Source: Bacteroidales bacterium (GTDB taxonomy: Bacteria; Bacteroidota; Bacteroidia; Bacteroidales; UBA932). Taken from it: a stretch of 23,083 nucleotides of DNA. The DNA is taken from contig JALOCI010000044.1 in the NCBI GenBank assembly GCA_023227835.1, forward strand, positions 1 through 23,083. The letters are read 5' to 3'. A program made the position numbers and the translations under genes. Below, in pieces: positions 1-7,708 of the stretch; the first letter of the stretch is position 1; each line of letters opens with the position of its first letter. The notes below the pieces were generated by a model that worked only from the letters and a program-made list of their open reading frames with translations, had not been told where the DNA came from and made no database searches.

Positions 1-89
1 ACGCGAAAATCAAAGCGTTCAGAACACAGTTCAGAGGAGTTAATAATATTCCGTATTTCCTTTTTAGACTATCTAAAATTTATGCCTAA
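1..89 (+). CDS. Transposase, C-terminal tail only (IS element cut by window edge)
   Basis: The third forward frame is open from the window edge to a TAA at 87-89 and encodes about 28 residues containing AKIKAFR, QFRGV and FLFRLSKIYA. From memory this matches the conserved last residues of ISL3-like (ISAon1-type) transposases common in Bacteroidetes, in which a phrase like ESFNAKIKAFR precedes the C-terminus. Only this tail is visible, so the DDE catalytic residues and the integrity of the element cannot be judged. The other forward frame open here (to 168) and the reverse-strand ORF have no recognisable content. The family call rests on a short motif and is moderate. Confidence 0.55.
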   Translation, partial: AKIKAFRTQFRGVNNIPYFLFRLSKIYA

Positions 90-122
90 ATATCAAATCC
101 CCCAACTTTTGTTCGTGATCCT
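1..122 (+). mobile_element. Right end of an insertion sequence (putative)
   Basis: The transposase stop codon at 87-89 is followed within a few bases by a C-rich then T-rich stretch (about 94-121, containing CCCCCAAC and GTTCGTGATCC). This is where a terminal inverted repeat would be expected. The matching left end lies outside the window, so the exact boundary and any target duplication are not proven. The element ends about 85 bp short of the 3' end of tRNA-Lys. Confidence 0.35.
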
Positions 123-170
123 TTTATTCTCCATCGCTTCCAAGCGAGCTTGTCGCGCCGGATCATAAAA

Positions 171-200
171 ACAAAAAGCCAAGCTGTTGCTTGGCTTCTG
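171..200 (-). terminator. Rho-independent terminator downstream of tRNA-Lys
   Basis: An 8-bp perfect stem AGCCAAGC / GCTTGGCT (177-184 and 189-196) encloses a 4-nt loop. Read on the minus strand it is followed by TTTTTGTTTTT (down to about 167). It lies a few bases beyond the tRNA 3' end and should end its transcript. The arms extend as a longer imperfect inverted repeat (160-212) that reaches into the tRNA acceptor strand. Confidence 0.85.
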
Positions 201-206
201 TTTTTG

Positions 207-279
207 TGATCCAGCTGGGGCTCGAACCCAGGACCCCAACATTAAAAGTGTTGTGCTCTACCTGCTGAGCTACTGAATC
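207..279 (-). tRNA. tRNA-Lys (anticodon TTT)
   Basis: The minus strand folds into a full cloverleaf of 73 nt. The 7-bp acceptor stem pairs GATTCAG with CTGGATC (one G-T pair), the D arm is GCTC/GAGC, and the anticodon stem CAACA/TGTTG encloses loop CTTTTAA with anticodon TTT. The T arm is CTGGG-TTCGAGC-CCCAG, and the discriminator base is A at 207. CCA is not encoded (the genome reads ACAAAAA), so it must be added after transcription. The gene appears to be a single-tRNA transcript with its own promoter and terminator. Confidence 0.95.
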
Positions 280-292
280 TTGATTGGGAGCG

Positions 293-324
293 CAAAGATA
301 TGGCTTCTGATTTTTATTTCCAAA
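293..324 (-). promoter_or_regulatory. Promoter of tRNA-Lys
   Basis: On the minus strand TTTG (321-324) is followed by exactly 20 bp and then TATCTTTG (293-300), a perfect match to the Bacteroidetes -33/-7 consensus TTTG-N19-21-TAnnTTTG. The expected start site lies about 7 nt upstream of the tRNA 5' end. Confidence 0.8.
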
Positions 325-357
325 TTTTACTAACCGATATTTTCTAATTTATTGACT

Positions 358-365
358 TATATTTG
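358..365 (+). promoter_or_regulatory. Possible -7 box of the homing-endonuclease-related gene
   Basis: TATATTTG matches TAnnTTTG exactly, 32 bp before the ATG at 398. No convincing TTTG -33 element stands at the usual distance, so this would be a weak or activator-dependent promoter. Confidence 0.4.
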
Positions 366-397
366 CATTAATTATCATTGAGGTCAATTGTAGGGCT

Positions 398-1180
398 ATG
401 TACAGCACATTTATCGAAGAGTTTTCGGCATTTCTTCTCTCGTTATCTCTTAAATTCGAAAGGAGCGAGACGCTGTTTATTATAGATAAGGCAGGCGAGG
501 AAATGCAGGGGCAAAAGCTTTACGTCAATCTTGTTTTGTTGGATAACGATTCGGATGACATACTTTCTGATGCCGATATTTCCATTTTTGAAGATGAGTG
601 GATTACAAAGGGAGAACTGGTAAAGAATCGTATTAAAGTAAACCTTGGGCTTCAGAAGACAATTTTTGCCAGAAATTGCCATGTGAAGGCCATTACTCAA
701 AATGATGCAAAGAGATTCCTTGATGCAAATCATATGTTGGGGTACGCTAGATGTCACTTCAGATACGGGTTATATACCCTCAGGGATACCGAATCACTGC
801 GGAGAGGCTCTCTTGTTGCTGTCGCCACTTTTTCGTCTCCCAGATTGATAAAAAGAGGAGAAGTAGTGGTTAACTCATTTGAGTGGATACGCTATGCAGG
901 TCTCTCGGATTACAGGATAACCGGCGGAATGGGCAAGCTTATGAAATGTTTTGTCAGAGATCAGAATCCTCGGGAGATTATGTCATACTCAGACATAGGG
1001 TGGGGGAAGGGTGATGCTTATGAAAAACTAGGCTTTACTCTTATCGGAAAAACCGAACCTATTCTCTTTTGCCTAAAAAAAGAGAGCCTTGCAAGAATCC
1101 CTGCTAAGGCTCTGAATAATTGTGATTCACTTTTTAAATTAAGAAATAAGGGTAACCTTAAGTTTATCTGGAGTTCCTGA
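398..1180 (+). CDS. Protein related to phage Hef-like homing endonucleases; degenerate nuclease half plus GNAT-like domain
   Basis: The protein has 260 aa; its function is not known to me. Residues about 63-113 (FEDEWITK, VKNRIKVNLG, ARNCHVK, FLDANHMLGYA) and 137-213 (GSLVAVATFS, ITGGMGKL, SYSDIGWGKGDAYEKLGF) resemble the conserved C-terminal part of phage-type homing endonucleases, a Mom/GNAT-like acyltransferase fold. In those proteins, as I recall them, a Vsr-like nuclease with a WHSE-type motif precedes FEDEW. Here the matching stretch (about 5-60) is shortened, and LYVNLVLL stands where an LDIYIP-like catalytic strand would be, so nuclease activity looks lost. The faint N-terminal similarity favours the start at 398; Met36 is the alternative. 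The last 42 bp lie antisense to the end of clpC. A GNAT-like protein of other origin is possible. Confidence 0.6.
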   Translation: MYSTFIEEFSAFLLSLSLKFERSETLFIIDKAGEEMQGQKLYVNLVLLDNDSDDILSDADISIFEDEWITKGELVKNRIKVNLGLQKTIFARNCHVKAITQNDAKRFLDANHMLGYARCHFRYGLYTLRDTESLRRGSLVAVATFSSPRLIKRGEVVVNSFEWIRYAGLSDYRITGGMGKLMKCFVRDQNPREIMSYSDIGWGKGDAYEKLGFTLIGKTEPILFCLKKESLARIPAKALNNCDSLFKLRNKGNLKFIWSS

Positions 1181-3655
1181 CTCTTCTCCCGAATCAGGAT
1201 CCAACTCCATATGCAACTCGTCTCCCAGTTTGTATTTACCTGCGACAATGGCTTCTGCAAGCGGATCTTCAATGTACTTCTGAATAGCTCTTTTCAGAGG
1301 TCTTGCACCCAGTTGCGGGTCGTAACCCATGTCTGCCACAAACATCTTGGCCTTTTCGTCAATCGAAAGCTTGTAACCGGCATTGTCAATCCTGCGGAAC
1401 AGATCATCTAGTTCTATGTCTATAATCTTACAAATGTCATCCTTGGAAAGGTTGTTGAACAGAATCTGTTCGTCCAGCCTGTTAAGGAATTCCGGAGTGA
1501 AGGTCTTTTTCAGGGCTTTCTCAATTATCTGCTTTGTGTTATCGCTGATATTCCTCTTTGTGGTATTTGAAAAGCCGAGACCTGAACCAAAATCTTTTAC
1601 CTCCCGGCTTCCGATGTTTGATGTCATAATCAGCAGAGTGTTCCGGAAGTCGATATGCCTCCCGTTGCTGTCGGTAAGACGGCCCTCGTCAAGAACCTGA
1701 AGCAGCAGGTTGAAAATGTCAGGATGAGCTTTCTCAATCTCATCGAGTAAGATTACTGAATAAGGTTTCCTGCGGACTTTCTCGCTAAGTTGTCCTCCCT
1801 CCTCATAGCCGACATAGCCCGGAGGTGCTCCGATTAACCTGCTGAGAGCGAATTTCTCCATATACTCGCTCATGTCGATGCGGATAAGGTTGTCGACGGA
1901 ATCGAACATGAACTCTGTAAGTATCTTGGCAAGCTGAGTCTTTCCTACACCGGTAGGTCCCAAAAAGAGAAATGTCCCGATAGGTTTGTTTGGATCCTTT
2001 AAACCTGCCCTATTTCGCTGAATAGCCCTTACTACTTTGTCCACAGCCTCGTCCTGTCCTATAATTTTTCTTCTGATTGCCTCTCCCATTCTTGCAAGTC
2101 TGTCTCCTTCCTTTTCAGCGAGCCTGTGGATAGGAACAGATGTTATCATGGACAAAACCTCTGCAACATCGTTGGAGCTAACCGAAGGCGGATTTTTAGA
2201 TTGTTCTTCGTTCCATTGATTCTGGGCTGCCTCCAAGGCATCTGACATCTGTTTCTCCAGGATTCTCAATTCGGCTGCCTTTTCAAACTGTTGATTGCTT
2301 GCGGCAAGTTTTTTCTCTTTTCTGATAGGATCTATCTCGCTCTCCATCTTTACGATTGACTCTGGGATATTGAGATGCTTCAGGTGCACTCTGGATCCTG
2401 CCTCATCCATGGCATCTATTGCCTTGTCAGGCAGACATCTGTCGGTTATGTATCTTTGAGAAAGCCTTATACATGCAATGAGGGCATCGTCAGTATATGT
2501 TACATTGTGGTGCTTTTCGTACCTCTCCCTGATATTTCTCAAGATATTGAGCGTCTCTTCATAAGTCGTGGGTTCAACCATAACCTTTTGAAACCGTCTT
2601 TCCAGAGCGCCGTCTTTCTCAATATACTCCCTGTACTCGTCGAGTGTAGTCGCGCCGATACATTGAATGTCACCTCTCGCAAGTGCCGGCTTCATCATGT
2701 TTGCTGCATCTAGAGATCCCGAGGCTCCGCCTGCTCCGACCAAAGTATGAAGCTCATCTATAAAGAGTATTATATTCGGGTTTTTCGACAACTCATTTAA
2801 AATCGCTTTCATCCGCTCCTCGAACTGTCCTCTGTATTTTGTCCCGGCAACAATTGAACCAATATCAAGAGATACTAAGCGTTTGTTAAGCAGAACTCTT
2901 GAAACCTTCCTGTGTGCAATTCTGAGAGCAAGACCCTCCGCTATTGCAGATTTGCCTACCCCTGGTTCTCCGATTATAACCGGATTGTTTTTCTTTCTTC
3001 TTCCCAGTATCTGGGCCAGACGTTCTATCTCTTTCTCTCTGCCCACAACCGGGTCAAGTCTTCCGTCTATAGCAGCCGCAGTCAGATCGAACCCGAAACT
3101 GTCAATTACCGGTGTGTCGCTTGTGAACTTTGTACTTTTTAAATTTTGAGAACCGCTATCCACAGAGGTCTTGGCAACCGGTTCTCCGGCTGTTTCCAGA
3201 TTTGTCTCAGGTATGACATTCTCTTTACCCTTTAACAGCGATCTGACTCCATCATATGTTATGTTGAACTCTTTAAGGAGAGGGACGGATATACCGTCAT
3301 CACTACGCATAATGGCCAGAAAAAGATGTATCGGCCCTGGCTGGGTTTCGTTTAAGGATCTTGCTTCAAGGTACATAAGGCGTAAAGAATTGTCTGCACC
3401 CTTTGACAGATTAAGTCTGTCAGATTGTTCGAATGGTACTATCTCGCCATTTTGTAACTGGCTTTCAATTCTCTTTTTCAGTTCTTTGTAGTCAGCACCA
3501 AGTTTTATAATGATTTCAAAAGCCGAGTTGTCCTGGTGTCTGATAATTCCTAACACAATATGATCATTGTCGATTGTGTAACTCCCGAGCCGCATTGCTT
3601 CCTCTTTGCTGTATGAAAGAATTTCATTTAATTCGTTAGAAAGATGTAAGTCCAT
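1139..3655 (-). CDS. clpC: ATP-dependent Clp protease ATP-binding subunit ClpC
   Basis: This is an 838-aa Hsp100 unfoldase, normal length for ClpC, which feeds substrates to ClpP in the cytoplasm. The sequence shows an N-terminal double Clp_N repeat (about 1-145), the first AAA+ module with Walker A GEPGVGKS (229-236) and Walker B IILFIDELH (295-303), and a short UVR-type middle domain (about 440-475) that distinguishes ClpC from ClpB. The second AAA+ module has Walker A GPTGVGKT (566-573), Walker B VILLDEIEK (634-642) and sensor/finger NRLDEQ near 725. A Clp D2-small domain ends the protein. It is transcribed divergently from gyrA, and its 3' end overlaps the convergent upstream gene by 42 bp. 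All catalytic motifs are intact. Confidence 0.95.
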   Translation of the reverse strand: MDLHLSNELNEILSYSKEEAMRLGSYTIDNDHIVLGIIRHQDNSAFEIIIKLGADYKELKKRIESQLQNGEIVPFEQSDRLNLSKGADNSLRLMYLEARSLNETQPGPIHLFLAIMRSDDGISVPLLKEFNITYDGVRSLLKGKENVIPETNLETAGEPVAKTSVDSGSQNLKSTKFTSDTPVIDSFGFDLTAAAIDGRLDPVVGREKEIERLAQILGRRKKNNPVIIGEPGVGKSAIAEGLALRIAHRKVSRVLLNKRLVSLDIGSIVAGTKYRGQFEERMKAILNELSKNPNIILFIDELHTLVGAGGASGSLDAANMMKPALARGDIQCIGATTLDEYREYIEKDGALERRFQKVMVEPTTYEETLNILRNIRERYEKHHNVTYTDDALIACIRLSQRYITDRCLPDKAIDAMDEAGSRVHLKHLNIPESIVKMESEIDPIRKEKKLAASNQQFEKAAELRILEKQMSDALEAAQNQWNEEQSKNPPSVSSNDVAEVLSMITSVPIHRLAEKEGDRLARMGEAIRRKIIGQDEAVDKVVRAIQRNRAGLKDPNKPIGTFLFLGPTGVGKTQLAKILTEFMFDSVDNLIRIDMSEYMEKFALSRLIGAPPGYVGYEEGGQLSEKVRRKPYSVILLDEIEKAHPDIFNLLLQVLDEGRLTDSNGRHIDFRNTLLIMTSNIGSREVKDFGSGLGFSNTTKRNISDNTKQIIEKALKKTFTPEFLNRLDEQILFNNLSKDDICKIIDIELDDLFRRIDNAGYKLSIDEKAKMFVADMGYDPQLGARPLKRAIQKYIEDPLAEAIVAGKYKLGDELHMELDPDSGEESGTPDKLKVTLIS

Positions 3656-3674
3656 TTAATGCTAAAATTTATTG

Positions 3675-3706
3675 CAAATCTAATTAAAGACAACCAGCAA
3701 TACAAT
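3675..3706 (-). promoter_or_regulatory. clpC promoter
   Basis: On the minus strand ATTG (3703-3706), a 20-bp spacer and TAGATTTG (3675-3682) match the Bacteroidetes promoter, with an exact -7 box and one mismatch at -33. The start site would lie about 15 nt before the ATG at 3655. The -33 element touches that of the gyrA promoter. Confidence 0.65.
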
Positions 3707-3737
3707 TTGTTCAGAAGATATTTTATTAGTATCTTAG
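3706..3737 (+). promoter_or_regulatory. gyrA promoter
   Basis: TTTG (3706-3709), a 20-bp spacer and TATCTTAG (3730-3737; one mismatch to TAnnTTTG) precede the gyrA ATG by about 35 bp. It shares base 3706 with the opposing clpC -33 element. Confidence 0.6.
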
Positions 3738-3772
3738 CAAACTTTTTTTAAGTTCAAAAGGTATATTAAATA

Positions 3773-6280
3773 ATGATAGAAGAAGCAGAAAACAATCCGA
3801 GAATTATTAAGATAAACATCGAGGATGAGATGAAGAGCGCGTACATAGATTATTCTATGTCGGTGATTGTATCAAGAGCTCTGCCTGATGTTAGGGACGG
3901 CCTTAAGCCAGTCCACAGAAGGGTCCTTTATGGAATGTCTGAGTTAGGTCTCACTTCAGGGGGAGGTTATAAAAAATCAGCACGTATAGTCGGTGAAGTG
4001 TTAGGTAAATACCATCCTCACGGTGATTCCAGTGTTTATGAGGCTATGGTAAGAATGGCCCAGGATTGGAGTATGAGATATATGCTGGTTGACGGACAGG
4101 GTAACTTTGGTTCCATAGACGGAGACTCGGCTGCAGCGATGCGTTATACAGAGGCAAAATTCCGCAAAATAGCGGAAGAGGTGATGGCAGATCTTGACAA
4201 GAATACGGTTGATATGAAACCTAACTTTGATGAGTCTCTTCTGGAGCCAACTGTGATGCCTTCAAAGGCTCCGCTTTTACTGTTAAACGGCGCATCCGGT
4301 ATAGCTGTCGGTATGGCAACAAATATGCCTCCTCACAATCTTGGAGAGACAGTTGATGCAATATGTGCATATATTGACAATAACGATATTACAACTGATG
4401 AATTGCTCCAGCATATCAAAGGTCCGGATTTCCCTACCGGAGGTATCATCCAGGGTACGCAGGGAATCAGAGATTATTTTGAGACTGGACGAGGAAGAAT
4501 TGTTGTCCGTTCAAAGACTGATATTGAGATAAACGAAAACGGGCGTGAGACAATCGTTGTAACAGAGATTCCTTATGTAGTCAACAAACGAGAGATGATT
4601 GAGAAAATCGCCGAACTTGTTGAAAATAAGAGAATTGAAGGTATAGCATATATAAATGACGAGAGTGACCGCAAAGGAATGCGTGTTGTCATCAGACTGA
4701 AGATGGGGGCTGTGGCGAATGTTGTTCTGAATATGCTGTTCAAGTATTCACAGATGCAGTCAAGCTTCTCTGTAAACAATATTGCACTGGTTGACGGCAG
4801 GCCGAGAATTCTGAACATTAAGCAAATTATCAAGTATTATGTACGCCACAGACATGAGGTGATAATGCGTCGTGCGAAGTTTGAACTTGAACAGGCGGAA
4901 AAGAGGGCTCATATACTTGAGGGCCTGTTGAAAGCTCTGGATTTTATTGATGAGGTTATAGCAATAATCCGAGCATCAAAGAGAGTTGAGGAAGCACGTA
5001 ATAACCTGATAGAGAGATTCGGGTTCACTGAGATTCAGGCTACAGCTATTGTTGAGATGAGACTCAGGCAGCTTACAGGCCTTGAAAGAGAGAGGTTACA
5101 AGCAGAGTATGACGAACTCCAAAAGCAGATAGCATACCTCAATCATGTACTTTCTGATATCGGTTTACAGATGAGTATCATTAAGGATGAACTTCTCGAG
5201 CTTAAAAACAAATATGCCGATCCTAGAAGAACACAGATTGAGCTTTCAGCCGATGAATTCAATCCGGAAGACTTCTATGCAGATGATGATGTGGTTATTA
5301 CAATATCACATATGGGATATATCAAGAGGACCCCTCTCAATGAATATCGGACTCAGAACAGGGGTGGGGTCGGAGCAAAGGGCAGCACTACCAGAGATGA
5401 AGATTTCATTGAGAACATTTATGTGGCTAATATGCACAGTACAATGCTATTCTTTACTAGAAATGGCAAATGTTACTGGCTTAAGGTTTATGACCTTCCA
5501 GAAGGCTCCAAAGCATCAAAAGGCCGTGCAATCCAGAATGTACTAAATATTGAACCGGATGACAAAGCCTGTGCGTTTATAAATGTAAATAATCTTACAG
5601 ATAAGGATTATATAAATAATAACTACATAGTACTTTGTACAAAACGTGGTATAGTAAAGAAAACATCACTCGAAGCCTACTCAAGACCAAGAACAAATGG
5701 TGTAAATGCGATTACAATTCATGAAAATGATGAGCTTCTAGAAGCAACATTGACCAATGGTAAAAATGAAATACTTTTAGCTGCCAGAGAGGGTAAATGT
5801 GTCCGTTTCAACGAAAGTAACGTAAGAGCAATAGGTAGGACAGGAGCCGGTGTTAGAGGAATTAACATTACTGATGATGATGAAGTTATTGGTATGATTT
5901 GTGTTGATCCTGAAGTCAAAGAAGGGCAAGAGGCCAGTCATGTGTTAGTGGTAAGTGAAAATGGATATGGAAAAAGGTCATTATTAGACGATTATAGGGT
6001 TGTTAACAGGGGCGGAAAGGGCGTGAAGACATTGAATATTACCGATAAAACGGGAAAACTCATTGCCATAAAGAATGTAACCGACGAAAATGATCTGATG
6101 ATTATCAATAAGTCCGGTCTGACAATACGATTGGACGTGGCGTCTGTGAGGGTTGCAGGTAGAGCAACACAGGGTGTAAGATTGATAAACATCAAGGATG
6201 GTGACAGTATAGCAGCTGTATGCCGTGTAAACAAAAGTGAAGACAAACCAAATTCAGAGGAAGAAACATCCGAAGACTAG
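3773..6280 (+). CDS. gyrA: DNA gyrase subunit A
   Basis: This 835-aa protein is the breakage-reunion subunit of gyrase (A2B2 with GyrB), which introduces negative supercoils. The active-site tyrosine is Tyr125 in AAMRYTEAKF. The quinolone-determining region HPHGDSSVYEAMVRMAQ starts at residue 81; Ser86 corresponds to E. coli Ser83 and Glu90 to Asp87, so the serine is the wild-type residue. The C-terminal beta-pinwheel (about 500-815) contains a GyrA-box-like QNRGGVGAKG, which indicates gyrase rather than topoisomerase IV ParC. The protein ends in an acidic tail (SEEETSED), as many GyrA proteins do. A TPR protein follows after 30 bp and may be cotranscribed. The start is supported by the upstream promoter. 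Confidence 0.96.
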   Translation: MIEEAENNPRIIKINIEDEMKSAYIDYSMSVIVSRALPDVRDGLKPVHRRVLYGMSELGLTSGGGYKKSARIVGEVLGKYHPHGDSSVYEAMVRMAQDWSMRYMLVDGQGNFGSIDGDSAAAMRYTEAKFRKIAEEVMADLDKNTVDMKPNFDESLLEPTVMPSKAPLLLLNGASGIAVGMATNMPPHNLGETVDAICAYIDNNDITTDELLQHIKGPDFPTGGIIQGTQGIRDYFETGRGRIVVRSKTDIEINENGRETIVVTEIPYVVNKREMIEKIAELVENKRIEGIAYINDESDRKGMRVVIRLKMGAVANVVLNMLFKYSQMQSSFSVNNIALVDGRPRILNIKQIIKYYVRHRHEVIMRRAKFELEQAEKRAHILEGLLKALDFIDEVIAIIRASKRVEEARNNLIERFGFTEIQATAIVEMRLRQLTGLERERLQAEYDELQKQIAYLNHVLSDIGLQMSIIKDELLELKNKYADPRRTQIELSADEFNPEDFYADDDVVITISHMGYIKRTPLNEYRTQNRGGVGAKGSTTRDEDFIENIYVANMHSTMLFFTRNGKCYWLKVYDLPEGSKASKGRAIQNVLNIEPDDKACAFINVNNLTDKDYINNNYIVLCTKRGIVKKTSLEAYSRPRTNGVNAITIHENDELLEATLTNGKNEILLAAREGKCVRFNESNVRAIGRTGAGVRGINITDDDEVIGMICVDPEVKEGQEASHVLVVSENGYGKRSLLDDYRVVNRGGKGVKTLNITDKTGKLIAIKNVTDENDLMIINKSGLTIRLDVASVRVAGRATQGVRLINIKDGDSIAAVCRVNKSEDKPNSEEETSED

Positions 6281-6310
6281 AAACTACTTAAAATTTATAA
6301 TCACACTACA

Positions 6311-7627
6311 ATGAAAAATCTATTATTAGCATTGACATTACTTTTTTCAGTGCAGTTGGCTGCCCAGACTAAGGAGGTGGCAGACGCCGTAAAAAATTAT
6401 GAGAAGGCAAAAAAAGAGTCTGCTGATCCAAAGAAAGGAGCGAATCCTGCTACTTGGATTAAGTTGGCTGATGCGTATGCAGAGATATACGACTCTCCTG
6501 TGAAGTCAATATGGAATGGTGCTTCCAGGAATGAGATAAAACTCCTTCTTAAGGATCAGAGAATAACCGCTACCGAGGACAGAACTGTCCAGGGTATTAA
6601 GTATTCTGTAGATGTATACACAGACAAGGAGCTCTATTACAATGAAGACGGAACTCTTGCCTGCTTTGTACAGACAAAGGAGTATGTTCCGGGCAACATT
6701 ATTGACGAAGGTGTGGCAGCTCTTTTGAAGGCTGCAGAACTTGATGTCAAAAAAGCCAAAAGCAAGGATATAAACGAGAAACTTGTTGCCATGAAAACAC
6801 GTTACCAGGCTGAGGGAATGGCTGCATATACACTCGGTAACTTCAAAAAAGCATCATCTAACTTTGAAGGCTCTGTTAAAATCAGTTCAAATCCAATAAT
6901 CAATCAGGTGGATACAGTAATGATGTACTATACAGGACTGACAGCTTTGATGGCTAAGGATTATGACAATGCTGCCAAATATCTTCAGTTGTCAATAGAT
7001 AATAATTATGATGCGAAAGGTGATATATACTCTTCATTGGCTGAGGCATACAAAGCAAAAGGCGACGTAGCTAAAACAAAAGAGGTTCTTCAGGCCGGTT
7101 TTACAAAACATCCTACTAACCAGAGTATTCTTGTGACACTTATCAACAGCTATCTAGAGTCAAATGATGATCCTAATAAGGTTTTAGCTTTGATAACACA
7201 GGCGCAAAAGAACGAGCCCATGAATGCAAGCCTTTACTATGCCGAAGGAAATGTATGGAAAAACATGAAAAATGTCGACAAAGCGATTGAGTGCTATAAG
7301 AAATCAATGGAAATAGATAAAACCTACTATTTCGGTTCATTTGCCATAGGTGCTGCTTATTATGACAGGGCTGTTGATATTCAGACTGCAGCAGCAGAAG
7401 AGGTTGATGATACTAAATATGAGGTACTGGTTAAGCAACTAGAAGAAAACCTTATTGCTGCAATTGAGCCTTTTGAGTCATGTTTTGCAAACACATCCGA
7501 TAACGAGGTTAAACTTGTTGTTGCAGAATACCTGAAAAACATTTATTTCCGTTTCAGGGACAAAGATGCATCTTACAAAGCAGGTCTTGACAAGTATACA
7601 GCATATCTTAACGAGAACAAAAAATAG
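6311..7627 (+). CDS. Exported tetratricopeptide-repeat protein
   Basis: This 438-aa protein has a clear signal peptide (MKNLLLALTLLFSVQLAAQ) with likely cleavage after AAQ, which places it in the periplasm. TPR-type helix pairs can be seen at about 163-196 (GMAAYTLGNFKKASSNFEGS), 203-236 (YTGLTALMAKDYDNAAKYLQ), 238-270 and 305-340 (YYAEGNVWKNMKNVDKAIECYK). Residues 45-130 hold a non-TPR segment I do not recognise. No catalytic motif is visible, so a scaffold role is the safest statement; its partner is unknown. It starts 30 bp after gyrA with no promoter consensus in between, which suggests read-through from gyrA. A strong terminator follows. I recall gyrA-TPR adjacency from other Bacteroidales but cannot confirm it here. 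Confidence 0.85.
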   Translation: MKNLLLALTLLFSVQLAAQTKEVADAVKNYEKAKKESADPKKGANPATWIKLADAYAEIYDSPVKSIWNGASRNEIKLLLKDQRITATEDRTVQGIKYSVDVYTDKELYYNEDGTLACFVQTKEYVPGNIIDEGVAALLKAAELDVKKAKSKDINEKLVAMKTRYQAEGMAAYTLGNFKKASSNFEGSVKISSNPIINQVDTVMMYYTGLTALMAKDYDNAAKYLQLSIDNNYDAKGDIYSSLAEAYKAKGDVAKTKEVLQAGFTKHPTNQSILVTLINSYLESNDDPNKVLALITQAQKNEPMNASLYYAEGNVWKNMKNVDKAIECYKKSMEIDKTYYFGSFAIGAAYYDRAVDIQTAAAEEVDDTKYEVLVKQLEENLIAAIEPFESCFANTSDNEVKLVVAEYLKNIYFRFRDKDASYKAGLDKYTAYLNENKK

Positions 7628-7644
7628 ACATTATACTTGATTAG

Positions 7645-7677
7645 AAAAAAAAAAGAGGCGGCAGCCTCTTTTTTTTT
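7645..7677. terminator. Bidirectional Rho-independent terminator
   Basis: The GC core GAGGC/GCCTC (7655-7659 and 7664-7668) with loop GGCA is flanked by ten A on one side and nine T on the other. It therefore works on both strands. It lies between the convergent TPR and S46 peptidase genes and serves both. Confidence 0.9.
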
Positions 7678-7708
7678 ACGGCGAAACCGCTTATTTCTCT
7701 GAGATATA

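Noticed and set aside
1..168. Open forward frame from the window edge to 168, and a reverse-strand ORF of about 26 codons ending near 90
   Set aside because: Neither has recognisable content. The frame ending at 89 matches a transposase C-terminus and explains the left part better.
160..212. Possible attachment site of an integrative element at the tRNA-Lys 3' end
   Set aside because: The repeated tRNA segment is inverted rather than direct, and no integrase gene is visible, so a terminator-related hairpin fits better.
1211..3491. Several forward-strand ORFs of 60-112 codons opposite clpC
   Set aside because: They are antisense shadows of a well-conserved gene and have no recognisable domains.
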